Part shown: positions 1-10,634 of the stretch, piece by piece
How the letters are laid out: every line of letters starts with the position of its first letter
Position numbering within the stretch: the first letter of the stretch is position 1
Source: Multifurca ochricompacta
Taxonomy: Eukaryota > Basidiomycota > Agaricomycetes > Russulales > Russulaceae
Length of the DNA: 64,000 nucleotides
Assembly (NCBI GenBank): GCA_022496185.1
Contig: WTXG01000031.1
Coordinates: 62,001 to 126,000, forward strand
Reading direction: 5' to 3'
Position numbers and translations under genes: made by a program
The notes under the pieces: model-generated
Database searches by the model: none
What the model was told of the DNA's origin: nothing
Seen by the model: the letters and a program-made list of their open reading frames with translations, nothing else

Positions 1-1714
1 CTGCTCTGGCGGCAGCTGAGCGACAACATGAACGACACCAAAAGGCAATGGGGTATCTGACGGGTAAAACTCATGAAGGGGTGCAGAGTAATCTAGTTCC
101 ACTGCTTTGCATTCATTCTCAGGACCGCTCAGGTGTAGACCCTGCACATGGCTCGCAAGGTCGCGTGGGGAGCTGGAAAAGAAGTTATTCGGCTTCCAAA
201 GCCTCAGGAATGGCGGGTTGATGTGACCAAGGTTATTGGGGTTTTCCGACTTGATCGCCTTTGCAAGATCGCCACAGAGGCCATCCCCGGTTATCCCTAT
301 TGGGAATGGGAAGCCCCATGGGTTGCAAGTGTCACTAACGATAAGGCAGATGAGGAGGAGAGACATCGTCGTCTAAGCAAGCTAAGAATTGTGGCCTCGC
401 GGGGGTTAATTCATGTGGTCAACCTTTCCCACGAACCTCTTTCCTTAGTGGTCGCCCTTCATTTGAGCTTCTTCTTTGCCTCTTCCCTCTCACTCGCGCA
501 ACTGGCCATCTCAGCGTCCATGGCGGCGTTGTACAGACGTTTTCTAACGGGTCAGCTCTAATCTCTAAGTAATTATGTGGCTCGCCCACTCTATCAGGCT
601 CTTTTCCCTTCATAGGCCACACCACCCCACACTTTCCATGGACCCTTATAAGTGAGAAACCGTGAAGGTAACATGCCTGGATAGCCGCCGAGGATGGAAG
701 TGGTATGTTACAAGGGAAACAGAAGAACATGGTCGTCACCTATTTTCATTCATATGGAATCAGCCTTTAATTTCATGTATTCTACACTGCTGCGTCTCAA
801 CACATACACTAAATGGTCTGGAGTCCGACTCTCTGAAAACAGGAATTCAGATGGTTTCACCATCGATAACACTCACTAGTGGTAAACATATTTACATGTG
901 AACGTTATTCATCCCTTGAGACTCGGTGCGCCTTAAGCTAGGGAAAGACGGGGAAAAAACCGCCACCCTTCCGTCTTGGCGGCGCGATCTTCCAGATAGG
1001 CTTTTCTTCGGACACCCAGGTCGAGGCGTTCGCAGACGAAATGTGGTGTTTGTTCCTGGAGCGAGATCTATGACTGAGACTATCTGAACATCGAATCGGC
1101 TTCTCCCATTCCACGATATGGCTTGCTGAATTGTCTTTACATTTAGCACACTATTTAGAGAAGTGGTATTAGAGACATAGTACTGAAACCGTCCTAAATA
1201 GAACTCGGTAAGGTGAAGCAAAGGTACCCGAACAGGTGGGGCGTAAATGTCAAGAGCACTAGTATCCACGGAGACGACAGCCATTACAGGCACTGGCTAG
1301 AGTGAGAATACCAGAGAAATTGCCAGGTACTAACTAAGCACACTTAAATCAACACTTACTCCTTGGCCTCAGAAGAAATTCCGAAGACGTATCAATCATC
1401 CATCAGAGCGATGTAATAGACATGAGTGGGTGGGTTGGTCCGAGGTCTAACGCCCAAGCCTAAGTAAACGTTACACCTCCGAACCGATTAAAACTCAATG
1501 TTCATTTCAGCCAGCAACGTCAAGGGATTCTATGCAAAAATTATGATAATAACGTGAGTGGCGGAAGGATCCTGGTCTAACTTAACAAAGTAGTCGGCGT
1601 TGCGGCATCTACATGTACTAAAGCCCGACAGAGTAACGTATGTGAAAACCGACAATTATGGATACGGTAATCGTCCGGGAACCTAGGCGGGGGCAGTCTG
1701 TATGGGGATAAACA
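1..1714. other. No recognisable gene
   Basis: I recognise no conserved protein here. Open frames of 137 codons (148-561, plus) and 133 codons (892-1293, minus) exist, but neither shows a motif I know. Either could contain part of an intron-bearing gene that I cannot resolve from sequence alone. Confidence 0.4.
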
Positions 1715-2269
1715 TCAGCCCAGCGGCGCGAGAAGTGGGGCGTAAAAATCACGAACAGCCTCCTTGAGATAAGTAATAACATCGTTGCGTTCCTTCTCCT
1801 TCTTGAATCCGGCAAAGGCCATGGTCGTGCCAGGGATGTACTGTGGGGCAGGGAGGAGGTGGAGAGAAAATACATGCATCAGCGATGTTCACATCTCACA
1901 CCAACAACATTGAGCATACTTTTTTGGGGTTGGCCAGGTACTCAAAGAGCGTGTCCTCGCCCCATACAATAGCCTTTTTCTGGTTCGCCTCGGTATACTT
2001 GAAACCTGCAGCCTGGCCGGTGTGTCGGCCTAACAAACTTGCCACGTCATGAATGTCAGAGCGCGCGCACATACGGAAGAGATCAAGACGACATACCCGT
2101 GAAGGTTGGGGCCAACTTTGTGGCCTTCACCCGCGCCGAGGGTATGACATTGAGCACAGCGTGTCTTGAAAAGCTGAGCACCGTTCTTAGCGTCACCTAA
2201 AACGAACATATATAAACACGACTTCTCTGAACGCAAATACTTGTAGTGCTTACCGGGAGCGTAAGGCAT
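1715..2269 (-). CDS. CYC1: Cytochrome c, mitochondrial electron carrier
   Basis: Soluble haem protein of the mitochondrial intermembrane space that carries electrons from complex III to cytochrome oxidase. I resolve four exons: 2254-2269 (16 nt), 2097-2196, 1920-2037 and 1715-1840. All introns are GT-AG. The joined frame is 360 nt, or 119 residues. Exon 2 carries the haem motif CAQCH followed by the usual GPNLHG stretch, and exon 3 carries [10 protein letters not shown] and [15 protein letters not shown]. Exon 4 begins [11 protein letters not shown], whose Met is the sixth iron ligand. The start was chosen because MPYAPG joins in phase to [10 protein letters not shown]. Odd points: the usual PGTKM reads PGTTM, and after YLKEA the frame runs on about a dozen residues past the usual C-terminus of this roughly 108-residue family. 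Identity is secure; the last codons could be changed by an undetected intron. Confidence 0.93.
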
Positions 2270-2519
2270 TACTGTTGGTAAAAGAGGATACCGAGAAAGC
2301 GAAGTTAGACTGAGTGGGCCAAGAAGTGGTGATGGGTGGTGGTAGAAAGTTGAAAGTTGCCGAACATCACTACGTTTTAAAAAAAATGTCTTCAGTTTCG
2401 GCATTCCGGTGCTTTCTTCCGACAACCCCGGATTTACCCGGAACCAATAGGAGGTCTTCAATTTCAAACGTTTCGTTTATTGATGACGTAACTTTCTGTC
2501 CTGCACAATCAATTAAGAG

Positions 2520-3112
2520 GAAAACATGAACATGAAAATGCACAGGGCAGATACTTCCTGCCCGACTGGAGCTGAACCACTATACTTTGGAGAATTCAAG
2601 AGTCTAAGCATAGAAAAAACCTCAGTCCTTTCATATCTGGTTTCTGTCGTCTTTGTTACCGGTCTTTTCTCGGACAGTCTTGCTACGCTCGTTGGCAGCG
2701 TGCTCAATGGGGGCTGTTACTTCACTTTCCAGGACGGGTCATACTCGGTGTCCAGCAGATCTTCAACCATTTCTCGGGATATCTCAACAAGTCATGTCTG
2801 CACACTATTGGCTATCCCAGTAGACGCCACCAGCGCGTCGTTGCCAGCCACCTTCCCTCTACTGTTCGCTACGCTCCACACACTGGGGCGGCCTAATAGG
2901 AACGACAGAGATTTTAAATACGCCCCTCTTCGCCTCCGACATGCTTCGGACTTTGGAATGTGGAAGCTTCTTGATTCTGCTCCTGGACGGTTTGGTTCCC
3001 GGACACTGGGTTTGCATTTTTAGGCAACCTCAGGAATCGCTCCAACAACTTATCAACAGATGGCTAGTCGTTTCCACATCAACGTTTCACCTTCGTTAGA
3101 CATGGACGCCAT
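2520..3112 (-). CDS. Possible small multi-exon gene, function unknown
   Basis: I do not recognise a family. On the minus strand an ATG at 3110-3112 opens a short exon (MASMSNE) that can splice in phase to a Gln/Ser-rich stretch containing SGNQTVQEQNQEAST. Further open blocks follow, such as EISREMVEDLLDTEYDPSW and APIEHAANERSKTVREKTG near 2650-2800. The blocks have coding-like composition and plausible splice signals, but one required intron would be only about 29 bases, so the model is not settled. It lies head to tail upstream of the cytochrome c gene. A plus-strand frame over the same bases (2526-3023) looks like a shadow. A transcript read would decide it. Confidence 0.25.
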
Positions 3113-4943
3113 ACTTTTTACTCGCAAACTACACTGAAAGGAAGTGGTTCGTCCGGAGTTTGTGCGGACTCGGAGTAAATCATCTCCGCAAGACGAAAGG
3201 CACCCACCGCCTTTCTCCCAGTTACTGGATTGTCGGCGTCAAATGTATTCGAAAATAAAAAGCCTTAAACAGAAACCGGGGACTGGACTCCATGGATGCT
3301 AAGAGCTATCCGTCAACTCGAGACTGTTGCAGTGCAGGGATCGGACTGTACAACCGCGCTCAAGTCGAAACCAGTAATGATATGTGCGTGACCTGGAAGG
3401 AATAAAGACGAGTAGCCTACAGACAGAACCCCAAGAGCAATCGACCATTGTTCGAGTGAACACGCCAAAGAACTTGGCTTTCGCTTTCTAGCACTGTGGT
3501 TGTAGTCTGTGAGGGTTTACCCCGGCTGACATCAACACTCGACTGGATAAGGAAGATGGTTTATACCATTCTGCCTTTTTTCTACCCCCCCTCCCCCCTT
3601 TTAACATTCACCAGCCATACTTTTCCCGTCTTGGCTATATAGTGAAATCGAGATTGGCATGTAGCCCAAAACGCAAACACAAATACAGGGGGAGGCATAT
3701 CTTCTTTCAAATTAACGCGACCTGCTGCATCATGAGGATGCACTGCGATAGATCAAGTTAAATACTCGTACCACACAAAGGAAAGCCAAACCTCCTTCTA
3801 CATGGTATGTGGAACGGCGGGTCAGTGACAGAAAACGTATATGACCTTCATGCTACGCGACTTGCTACTGTATGTATACCGACACAAGTACTCTTTCTGC
3901 CACAAGCCGATCCGAATCAAGTTCTCGACACAGTAGTATTGAATAGAGATGGGCCCGGTAAATGCCATATCCTGCAGCGGCTGTCCACGTGTTTGTTGGT
4001 CGGTTGAAGCAAGCGGTGGTCGTGGTAGGTGAGGGGAGACTCGGATGGTAATGGGAAAAAGAAGAGAAATCCATTAAGGGGGAAAACATTAAAGGCGCGT
4101 CAGCCCGAACGTCACGATCACGTTGATTTCACCAACCTCACTTCGCGCCCATGTTTTTGTATGGCTTTCGCGCTTTCACTATTCCTTTATATCTTCCAGC
4201 CAAAACGGTGTAAAAATAGTCGTTGGATCAGGGCCCACGACTACTGCTCTTATGACGAAATATGGGAGCTCAATCCGATTTCAAAACTGGTGGAACAGCA
4301 CACAACTATGCGATTCCTGTCACACTGGAGACCAAGTTTTGCTCGCGTTCGAGCCTTCTCACAGGACGCCATTGGGCATACTATATCCTCCCTTTCCCCT
4401 CCTTGCCCTTGCGTATGAGCACTTTTAGGACGAATTTGATAACACCATAATGAATTATTCGGGTACACACAACCAGGCTCAATTTTCCCCTTTTTGTGTG
4501 AACTGGCACTAAGCTGGACGCCGTCTGGGGACGCTCACCCAAGGATGGATGTATTGACACTCCTTCTCTCTTCCGCTCGTACGTTACTTACAGATGAGCG
4601 CTCGTACGAACCTCATTTGCAGAAGTTTTTGAACTCATCATACTTCGCGCGTTTAGTCGTCTTCATCTGACATTGTGAGTTGGGGCATCAAAACGCGCAT
4701 CTAAGGGCTCGTACGGAGAGAAGAGAAAATGAGTCAACCAGAAGTGGCCGCGGCCGAAGGTTTCGTGCCCAACGCTCGCGCTTTCCTTAACAATGGGCAA
4801 TAACTAACGCCATTTTACTGGGTAAGTTCGGTTTCGATGGCCTACACATCATCCTTCAACCACATGGAAAGCTACAGACCAATGGTTGACACTAAGGCAG
4901 GGAAGGGAGAGTACAGCTTTGGCCACTCACAGATAATCTCCGG
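3113..4943. other. Intergenic, no gene supported
   Basis: About 1.8 kb with only short overlapping frames on both strands and no protein motif I recognise. A pyrimidine-rich tract lies near 3586-3600. Some of it may be promoter or UTR of the neighbours. Confidence 0.4.
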
Positions 4944-7706
4944 TCATGCACCATAATGCACATAATTAACCCAACGTTCCAGTGTTATACCTCTCTTTCT
5001 CCGCAGCTTCTGCACGGCTTTCCGAAGTGCCTTCGCAGATCTCTCGTAATAATGTACTTCCTCTTTCCTTCCAGACAATATTGACTTGTAGAAATATTTC
5101 GCCAGGTCCGGTCCATCCATATCGACCATCATCCACATCGTCCCAACCACGCTTCGGAACCCGCAGATTTGCATCGCCACCGTTAAGTTGAGACTCTCGT
5201 CGATGCTCTCATCATTTGGAGCCGCCGTGTAGTCAGCCGAGAGGAATGCGAATTCAGCAACGGGAAGCCGTGATCGTATGATTTCAAGTAGGGTGAGGTG
5301 TTCGCCTCCGTTCAGCTCGAATGAAGTGTCAAATGGCTTCCCAGTCTTCAGTTTCCCAGAACACGCGAAATGAGCAAACCTGTGATCCCGGAGGGTCTCC
5401 ATCACAGTGGTGGGCGTCGCCGTTTCCGCTATAAGAGTAGTCCCATTCCAGCCGATGGAGCGGATGACTTCTATCTCTTCCGATATTCCTGGCAGCCTTT
5501 CACTGAGCGGTGCCACAAGAAGTATCGAAGGCTTTTCTGATATTTTTGAACCAACTCTGTGAGATTCAATGAGGGCGGAAAGTGATGTGGTATATGAGGG
5601 GATATAAAGGTCCATGAAATAACGCTTGACGTCATTGTCGTTTTCTGATGGGATCGGGCCCATCGCATGGAGAGGAAGAGAGCAAAAAGCTGATGTTGGA
5701 CACCACCAAACACGAGATTGCTCTGGTATGTTCAGCGCACGAAGTCTTTGGAGGACTGGCTCGCCAACAAGATCGTAAAGGTCATTAAGGACGGTACGTA
5801 GAGCATCTTCATATTCCGTCGAATCGATGCCATGGTCTTGTCGTGCATTTACTAGCCGATCCCTCAATTCGTTTGCGCGTTCATAAAAATCGCTGGTTGT
5901 GGTGATCAGGGAAGGAGGGGAATTATGCAGGACAATAATGATGTCAGAGCGCCATTCACAATTATTGATGATGATAACTGGCCCTTGTGAAGCAGCGGAA
6001 CGGAGGGTATCGAACTGAGGTGCCTTGAAGAAACTCTCAAAGCCTGGCAATGCCCGGATTGAAGAAATGAGCCCATCACGCGCCTCCAAGAGCTTGCGTT
6101 GTTCCAGAACGAGCTGACCAAATGGATCTACCCATTTATGGCCTCGGGCATCAGGATCTTCCAGCTCAATATTCCTGATTGGCGAGGCAGACAAAGTCAA
6201 CGTTTCAAGTTCCCGATTGACCGCGGCGAATCTTCCAGCTAAAGATGGGTCGGCCCAGAAGATTTGATCGACCGGAGTGCGGAAGCCATGAATTTGGGAC
6301 CAAATTAAGGTCCTTCCCTGGTCAAGAGTCTCGATAGCCCGTTCGACTTGACCTTCGTCGACGAGATATGAGGCGTAGTCCAAGGGAAGCTTCTTATATC
6401 TATCGCGCATCGCGATAAGACGAGACTGTTGTACGTCCAGAGTCGGTGCAAAAGTCAGGGAGTCTTGCATCAACGACATGGCTATATCATATGCAGATAA
6501 AATGGAGGGGTGTCTGTTATTTCGCGCGGCTTGCGCCCATTCGCATGAGACCTCAAATCGGTCGGGTACCCTTGCGTGACTATCGTTGACAGCCTTGGGG
6601 AATAGTTGCATTATTTCATCAAGGTCCTCCCTGCGACTAAGAAATGAAAACCGGGACGATATAGATGCAATAAGCCGTCTGGATATAGGAAGGAAAAACG
6701 CCCGCGAGACTGGCATTTTGAGAATATCACGAAAGATGGCAATTGACTCGTCGAGGTACTGGATGTTATAAGTAAGCTTAAATGCGCGAAGGAGTTGTTG
6801 TGCTAAGGCCAAAGAAACAGCGTAGTTGGTGAAATCACTTGAGTTAAAGGAATCGAGTAACATTCGATAAGATTTGATGGCCTCTTCGATATCTACTATA
6901 CCATCCAGATGACCCACGGAGAGAAGTGTCTCGATGTTCTGGCTTTGGCCATCATCGTCCACTGAAGTAACGGATAGATCACCGTTCAGTTTAGCGACAG
7001 ATGTCGCCAGGTATAGCAATGACGAAACACCAAGATCAGACGAAGGCCACTCCTCGAGACTTCCTGTAACGCCAAAAACTTCAGAGCGTCGCTTCTGGCC
7101 GCTTTCAAGAACCTGAGTAAAAGCAGGACGAAGCGAATAGGGAAGAGAATTCAGGGAGAGCGCTGTACGGATGCGGGAGATCGACTCCTCTAAACACTCT
7201 GGGTTCCCATATATGATTGATCGGGCATACGCGATCATTGCGACCAGTGCCGAAGCCCTGCCTAGGTATGTGTCCGAGCTATCACCAGGGTGGCGGGAGG
7301 CAATGTCTCTGTCCAAGATGATTGTTGCTTCCTTATAATCATCATTTGAATAGGATAACATGAAGCGAATGCCGAGAGAGTAGGCAAACGCGTAGGAAAC
7401 TGGTTGCAGGTCTGGTAGATGGACGTAGGCCTCCCGCAGGCATTCAATAACTTGGTCCGATAGCTGGCCTCGTTTGTTCAGAGAGAACTTGGTAATAACG
7501 GCTCGAGCTAAGACCACGACAGCACTGGCTGAGAAGTCTTCCAAGATACCCGAGGCGATGAGGTCGTGGCAGAGGACAGCCAACTCATCGATATTCTTCA
7601 TCACAGCGTCCAATTCCCCTATAAGGGATGCTGGTTGTCCTACGGTCTGCACACTCTTTTCCAGCGTCTCCCGACTCTCCCGTTGCGGCGGAACTTCTTT
7701 AGACAT
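4944..7706 (-). CDS. TPR/CHAT-like protein with degenerate caspase-type site
   Basis: A single open frame of 920 residues. The first two thirds are helical and repeat-like, as in the TPR arrays that precede CHAT domains. The last third (about 640-920) matches the CHAT fold, a caspase/separase-related peptidase domain. Landmarks are LPLHAMGPI, then HFACSG at 779-784, AFLSADYTA around 820-828, and CGFRSVVGTMWMM followed by a C-terminal helix. In active CHAT proteins the first motif reads HxxCHG and the second SACxT, giving a His/Cys dyad. Here the His position is Ser783 and the Cys position is Asp825, 42 residues apart, so both catalytic residues appear to be absent. The likely role is non-catalytic signalling or scaffolding (inference). 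The gene seems intronless. The start MSKEVPPQRE was taken as the first ATG of the frame. Confidence 0.75.
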   Translation of the reverse strand: MSKEVPPQRESRETLEKSVQTVGQPASLIGELDAVMKNIDELAVLCHDLIASGILEDFSASAVVVLARAVITKFSLNKRGQLSDQVIECLREAYVHLPDLQPVSYAFAYSLGIRFMLSYSNDDYKEATIILDRDIASRHPGDSSDTYLGRASALVAMIAYARSIIYGNPECLEESISRIRTALSLNSLPYSLRPAFTQVLESGQKRRSEVFGVTGSLEEWPSSDLGVSSLLYLATSVAKLNGDLSVTSVDDDGQSQNIETLLSVGHLDGIVDIEEAIKSYRMLLDSFNSSDFTNYAVSLALAQQLLRAFKLTYNIQYLDESIAIFRDILKMPVSRAFFLPISRRLIASISSRFSFLSRREDLDEIMQLFPKAVNDSHARVPDRFEVSCEWAQAARNNRHPSILSAYDIAMSLMQDSLTFAPTLDVQQSRLIAMRDRYKKLPLDYASYLVDEGQVERAIETLDQGRTLIWSQIHGFRTPVDQIFWADPSLAGRFAAVNRELETLTLSASPIRNIELEDPDARGHKWVDPFGQLVLEQRKLLEARDGLISSIRALPGFESFFKAPQFDTLRSAASQGPVIIINNCEWRSDIIIVLHNSPPSLITTTSDFYERANELRDRLVNARQDHGIDSTEYEDALRTVLNDLYDLVGEPVLQRLRALNIPEQSRVWWCPTSAFCSLPLHAMGPIPSENDNDVKRYFMDLYIPSYTTSLSALIESHRVGSKISEKPSILLVAPLSERLPGISEEIEVIRSIGWNGTTLIAETATPTTVMETLRDHRFAHFACSGKLKTGKPFDTSFELNGGEHLTLLEIIRSRLPVAEFAFLSADYTAAPNDESIDESLNLTVAMQICGFRSVVGTMWMMVDMDGPDLAKYFYKSILSGRKEEVHYYERSAKALRKAVQKLRRKRGITLERWVNYVHYGA

Positions 7707-8670
7707 AATGGGGAGGGAATGTCGTACATCGGCTACAAAGGTAGGTGCAACAGGATTGCGGGCTATAGACGACTCGAGGGACTTGACGCAGTTTGTGAGT
7801 CACTAGCTGGAGCGTGTAGAAACATGATAGTTACCACGATAGAATGGCGAATTGCTTCCATTGATTTGAACATCACGTTGAGTTGATGGTGCGTGGGTTC
7901 GCGTTGAAACCACACAAGAAACGTAAAGCTTCCCAACAGAACGTATAGAAGGAGCGTGGACATAACATTCCATGAGAAAGAGCAGATCCACCCCCCAAGT
8001 AATACTAGGGAGCATCTGACCGACAGGTTTGAGTTGATGGAATATATCGTAGAGGCGACTGCTTACGCTGAAACGACGACAAAACCAAATTTATGACGGT
8101 CCGCTTGAGTGAACCTGCCTGGGCTTGACCAGAGGTTTGAAAGTGAGGGTTGGATCTTACTAAGAGCTAGCGCAATGACACTGAAAGATCCAGATGAGTT
8201 TCAAAGCCTATTCGGACGAGAAGGATATTACCGTGTGGCTTGCTTAAATATTTTGATCAGACCACTTTCAAGTGATACCTGTGGTCGATCTACGTTATCT
8301 ACCATTGTGCGGGCGGGCGCGTTGTCAGAACGATCGAGTCCATCGAGATGGAAAGGTGCTGGGGCAGGTTGAAAACCGTTCAATGAGCTACCAGAGGGTA
8401 CTTCTTGCGAGGCTAACAGGGTAGTCAGGAATATATAGACCTTTCTGCAGAGTGCTGCTTACTAATATCTCATCGAGATACGAATAAAACGAAACCATCC
8501 GGAAGGAGTTGTTAGCATAATATCTTGATGAATTGCTCCCGTACTCACCAATGTCGCCTCTAGAGGACGAAAGAAAATCGGTGGATGTTGGTGGTGATTG
8601 TGAGGTAAGGTCCGTTAATATGAACGAAATCATGAAAGGCAATTCCATTATTGCAGATTGCACAACTCAC
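7707..8670. other. Intergenic or unresolved 3' exons
   Basis: No independent gene is supported. The part from about 8400 to 8670 on the minus strand contains candidate splice sites and short open blocks that probably hold the terminal exon or exons of the gene at 8671-10152. The rest (7707-8380) shows nothing I can name; it may hold the promoter of the CHAT-like gene. Confidence 0.35.
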
Positions 8671-10152
8671 CATGCCTTTGGAAGAACTTGGAAAGCATCG
8701 CTACTCTAACTGCTTTTGTATCATTGTTTGTAGGGGCATCGCCAGGTGACAAATCTTCGTGTTGATAACTCGCGGTGAGAATCAGAGGAGCCGCAGTTAT
8801 GGTTAAAATCTCACCACAGAGAACCTTGTGAATCTCCGCGTTGGACCTTTGAAAATGATCCAACATCGCATCTGATTCTAGCGACTGAGGTGACTGAAAA
8901 TATGGTAAAAAGCAACTGAGAAATCAAGTGCAGACTCACACTGTCATCACTAATTCCGTCAATCCCTTCCAGGTCGTCATCGTGAACAAGAACCATATCA
9001 CAGTCGGGCGAACGCTGGGTATTCCATGTTAGAACCAGATGTTTACGAGCACCAAAGTCAGCTGTGTCCTTGGTACTCACTTTGCCAATGTACTCCAATA
9101 GAAGGTGGAGAGGATCCCGATACTTTGAAAGTTTAGACAAGTAAAAAACTAACAAAGAGAGTGCTTACTTCAGTCAAGCTGGGTATCGACATGAGTTTCG
9201 TGTCTGGGTCGCAGTCGTATCCATCTGGATCTTGGGCAGGTTCCGCTTCGCCTCGAAGTTTCCTCGGTAACATCCAAATGATACGAGTGACACGAAACCC
9301 CCTAACAAATATACACTGATCCTCTGGTAGGTTCTGAAAGATCATGGTGAAGTTTTTTCATCAATTGTTTGACCTCAGCAAAGTACGCACCAACGTACCT
9401 CCCCTTCGGGTCCCCAATGAAACACAGCCCCTTGAGTACGCTTGCGCGAGAATTTCCATTTGATGCGGGTGCCAGGATCACTAGTCACTTCAACCCCGAA
9501 AGATATCCGAGCATCCGGTGGGCTCTCATAGAAGGCGACATTTGCCCAAGATCTTGCGCGATGATGTCCAGTCACCAAAATGATATCCTCCATCCGGTCG
9601 ATCCCCAATCCAAGCTGTCTGGCCCAAGCAAACCAGCTGTCGATATGTTTGACTATCCACTTGCCAAAAACACCACGCGCGACGGTGTCCTCACGCCGGG
9701 CCAGCACAGGAAGGGACAATACAGCTCCTCGTTTCCTTGTACATGAAAATGAGATTTCGGAATAGTCATCTGGCCTGAAAAGAAGTCGGTGACAACAACA
9801 ATATTCAGACTGCTCATATCAATTACCCTAAAGCACGACAGTCTGGTTCGTCCGAAGCTACGACACCAGCGGAACAGAAATCGTTGGGACGGAGTGTGCT
9901 GCTATCGATGTGTTTCGAAGTGTTAGGTTTGAGGGGTTCATGATATTCTGGTACACCGAACGTTTGATGGGATTGGTGTTTGGCGGGAAGAAGGGCGTTG
10001 AACAGACGGTGAAATCTGCCTTCGCGTATGTAACCGACGTCGCCAACCTCCACAGGGCAATACAATTCACCTGGACTTGGCTCCCACAGGGCGTGTCCAT
10101 AAGCAGGATACTTAATCGCAAGTTGTTCACGAAAAATATCGTAGTGGGCCAT
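8671..10152 (-). CDS. Multi-exon protein of unknown function
   Basis: I do not recognise a named domain, but the exon structure is very clear. Exons: 9827-10152, 9399-9774, 9169-9333, 9081-9122, 8940-9014 and 8671-8884. All joins keep phase and all introns are GT-AG. They give about 399 residues, and the frame leaves exon 6 in phase 1, so at least one more exon lies downstream. The protein starts MAHYDIFREQLAIKYPAYG. It contains FGKWIVKHIDSWFAWARQLG and MEDIILVTGHHRARSW in exon 2, LPEDQCIFVRGFRVTR in exon 3, and an acidic DCDMVLVHDDDLEG segment in exon 5. There is no signal peptide or membrane span. My impression is that similar proteins are widespread in Agaricomycetes without assigned function. 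The ATG at 10186-10188 is an alternative, longer start. Confidence 0.6.
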
Positions 10153-10188
10153 TGGTACAGTCACAGGGATCAAGGACAAAACAAACAT

Positions 10189-10634
10189 GTTTAACGTTGA
10201 ACGTTGGTATTATATATCTCACGCACAGCCCAGGGCGGCTAAGTCACGTTAAGGGGTTGTGGCGCCCATGTTCAGCATCACTGTCTAAATAACCCATCAA
10301 TGGAACACCGGATTCGAGCTCTTTGTGGGCACGAGTGCCTATTTATTACATTCGATATCATGGACTCAAGCAACTTATTCTCACTGACTTAAACTAGGTG
10401 ATTTTCCGTCGAATGCGCGCTTGCTGAAGGGGTGGAGGCACAACTCAGTCACGTGTTTCGGTAATAGATGAATGATACTTTCACAAGGTCAAGTCAAAGC
10501 GAATTCACTACTCACACTGCAGCTTGTGCGTCAGTAGTAGTTGCTGCAAGAAATGATGCAATTTCACTTTTAAAAAAAAGAGAAAGAACGTCGGGAAATG
10601 ATATCATTTGTACTTCAACCTGCCAGTCACACGC
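10189..10634. other. Intergenic, nothing recognised
   Basis: About 450 bases between two minus-strand genes. I see no motif, repeat or RNA gene. The part next to 10152 may be the promoter of the upstream gene. Confidence 0.4.

Noticed and set aside
148..561. 137-codon plus-strand open frame near the window start
   Set aside because: No motif, low-complexity hydrophobic tail and no splice support; I cannot call it a gene.
2526..3023. 165-codon plus-strand frame
   Set aside because: It overlaps better coding-like blocks on the minus strand and shows no recognisable domain.
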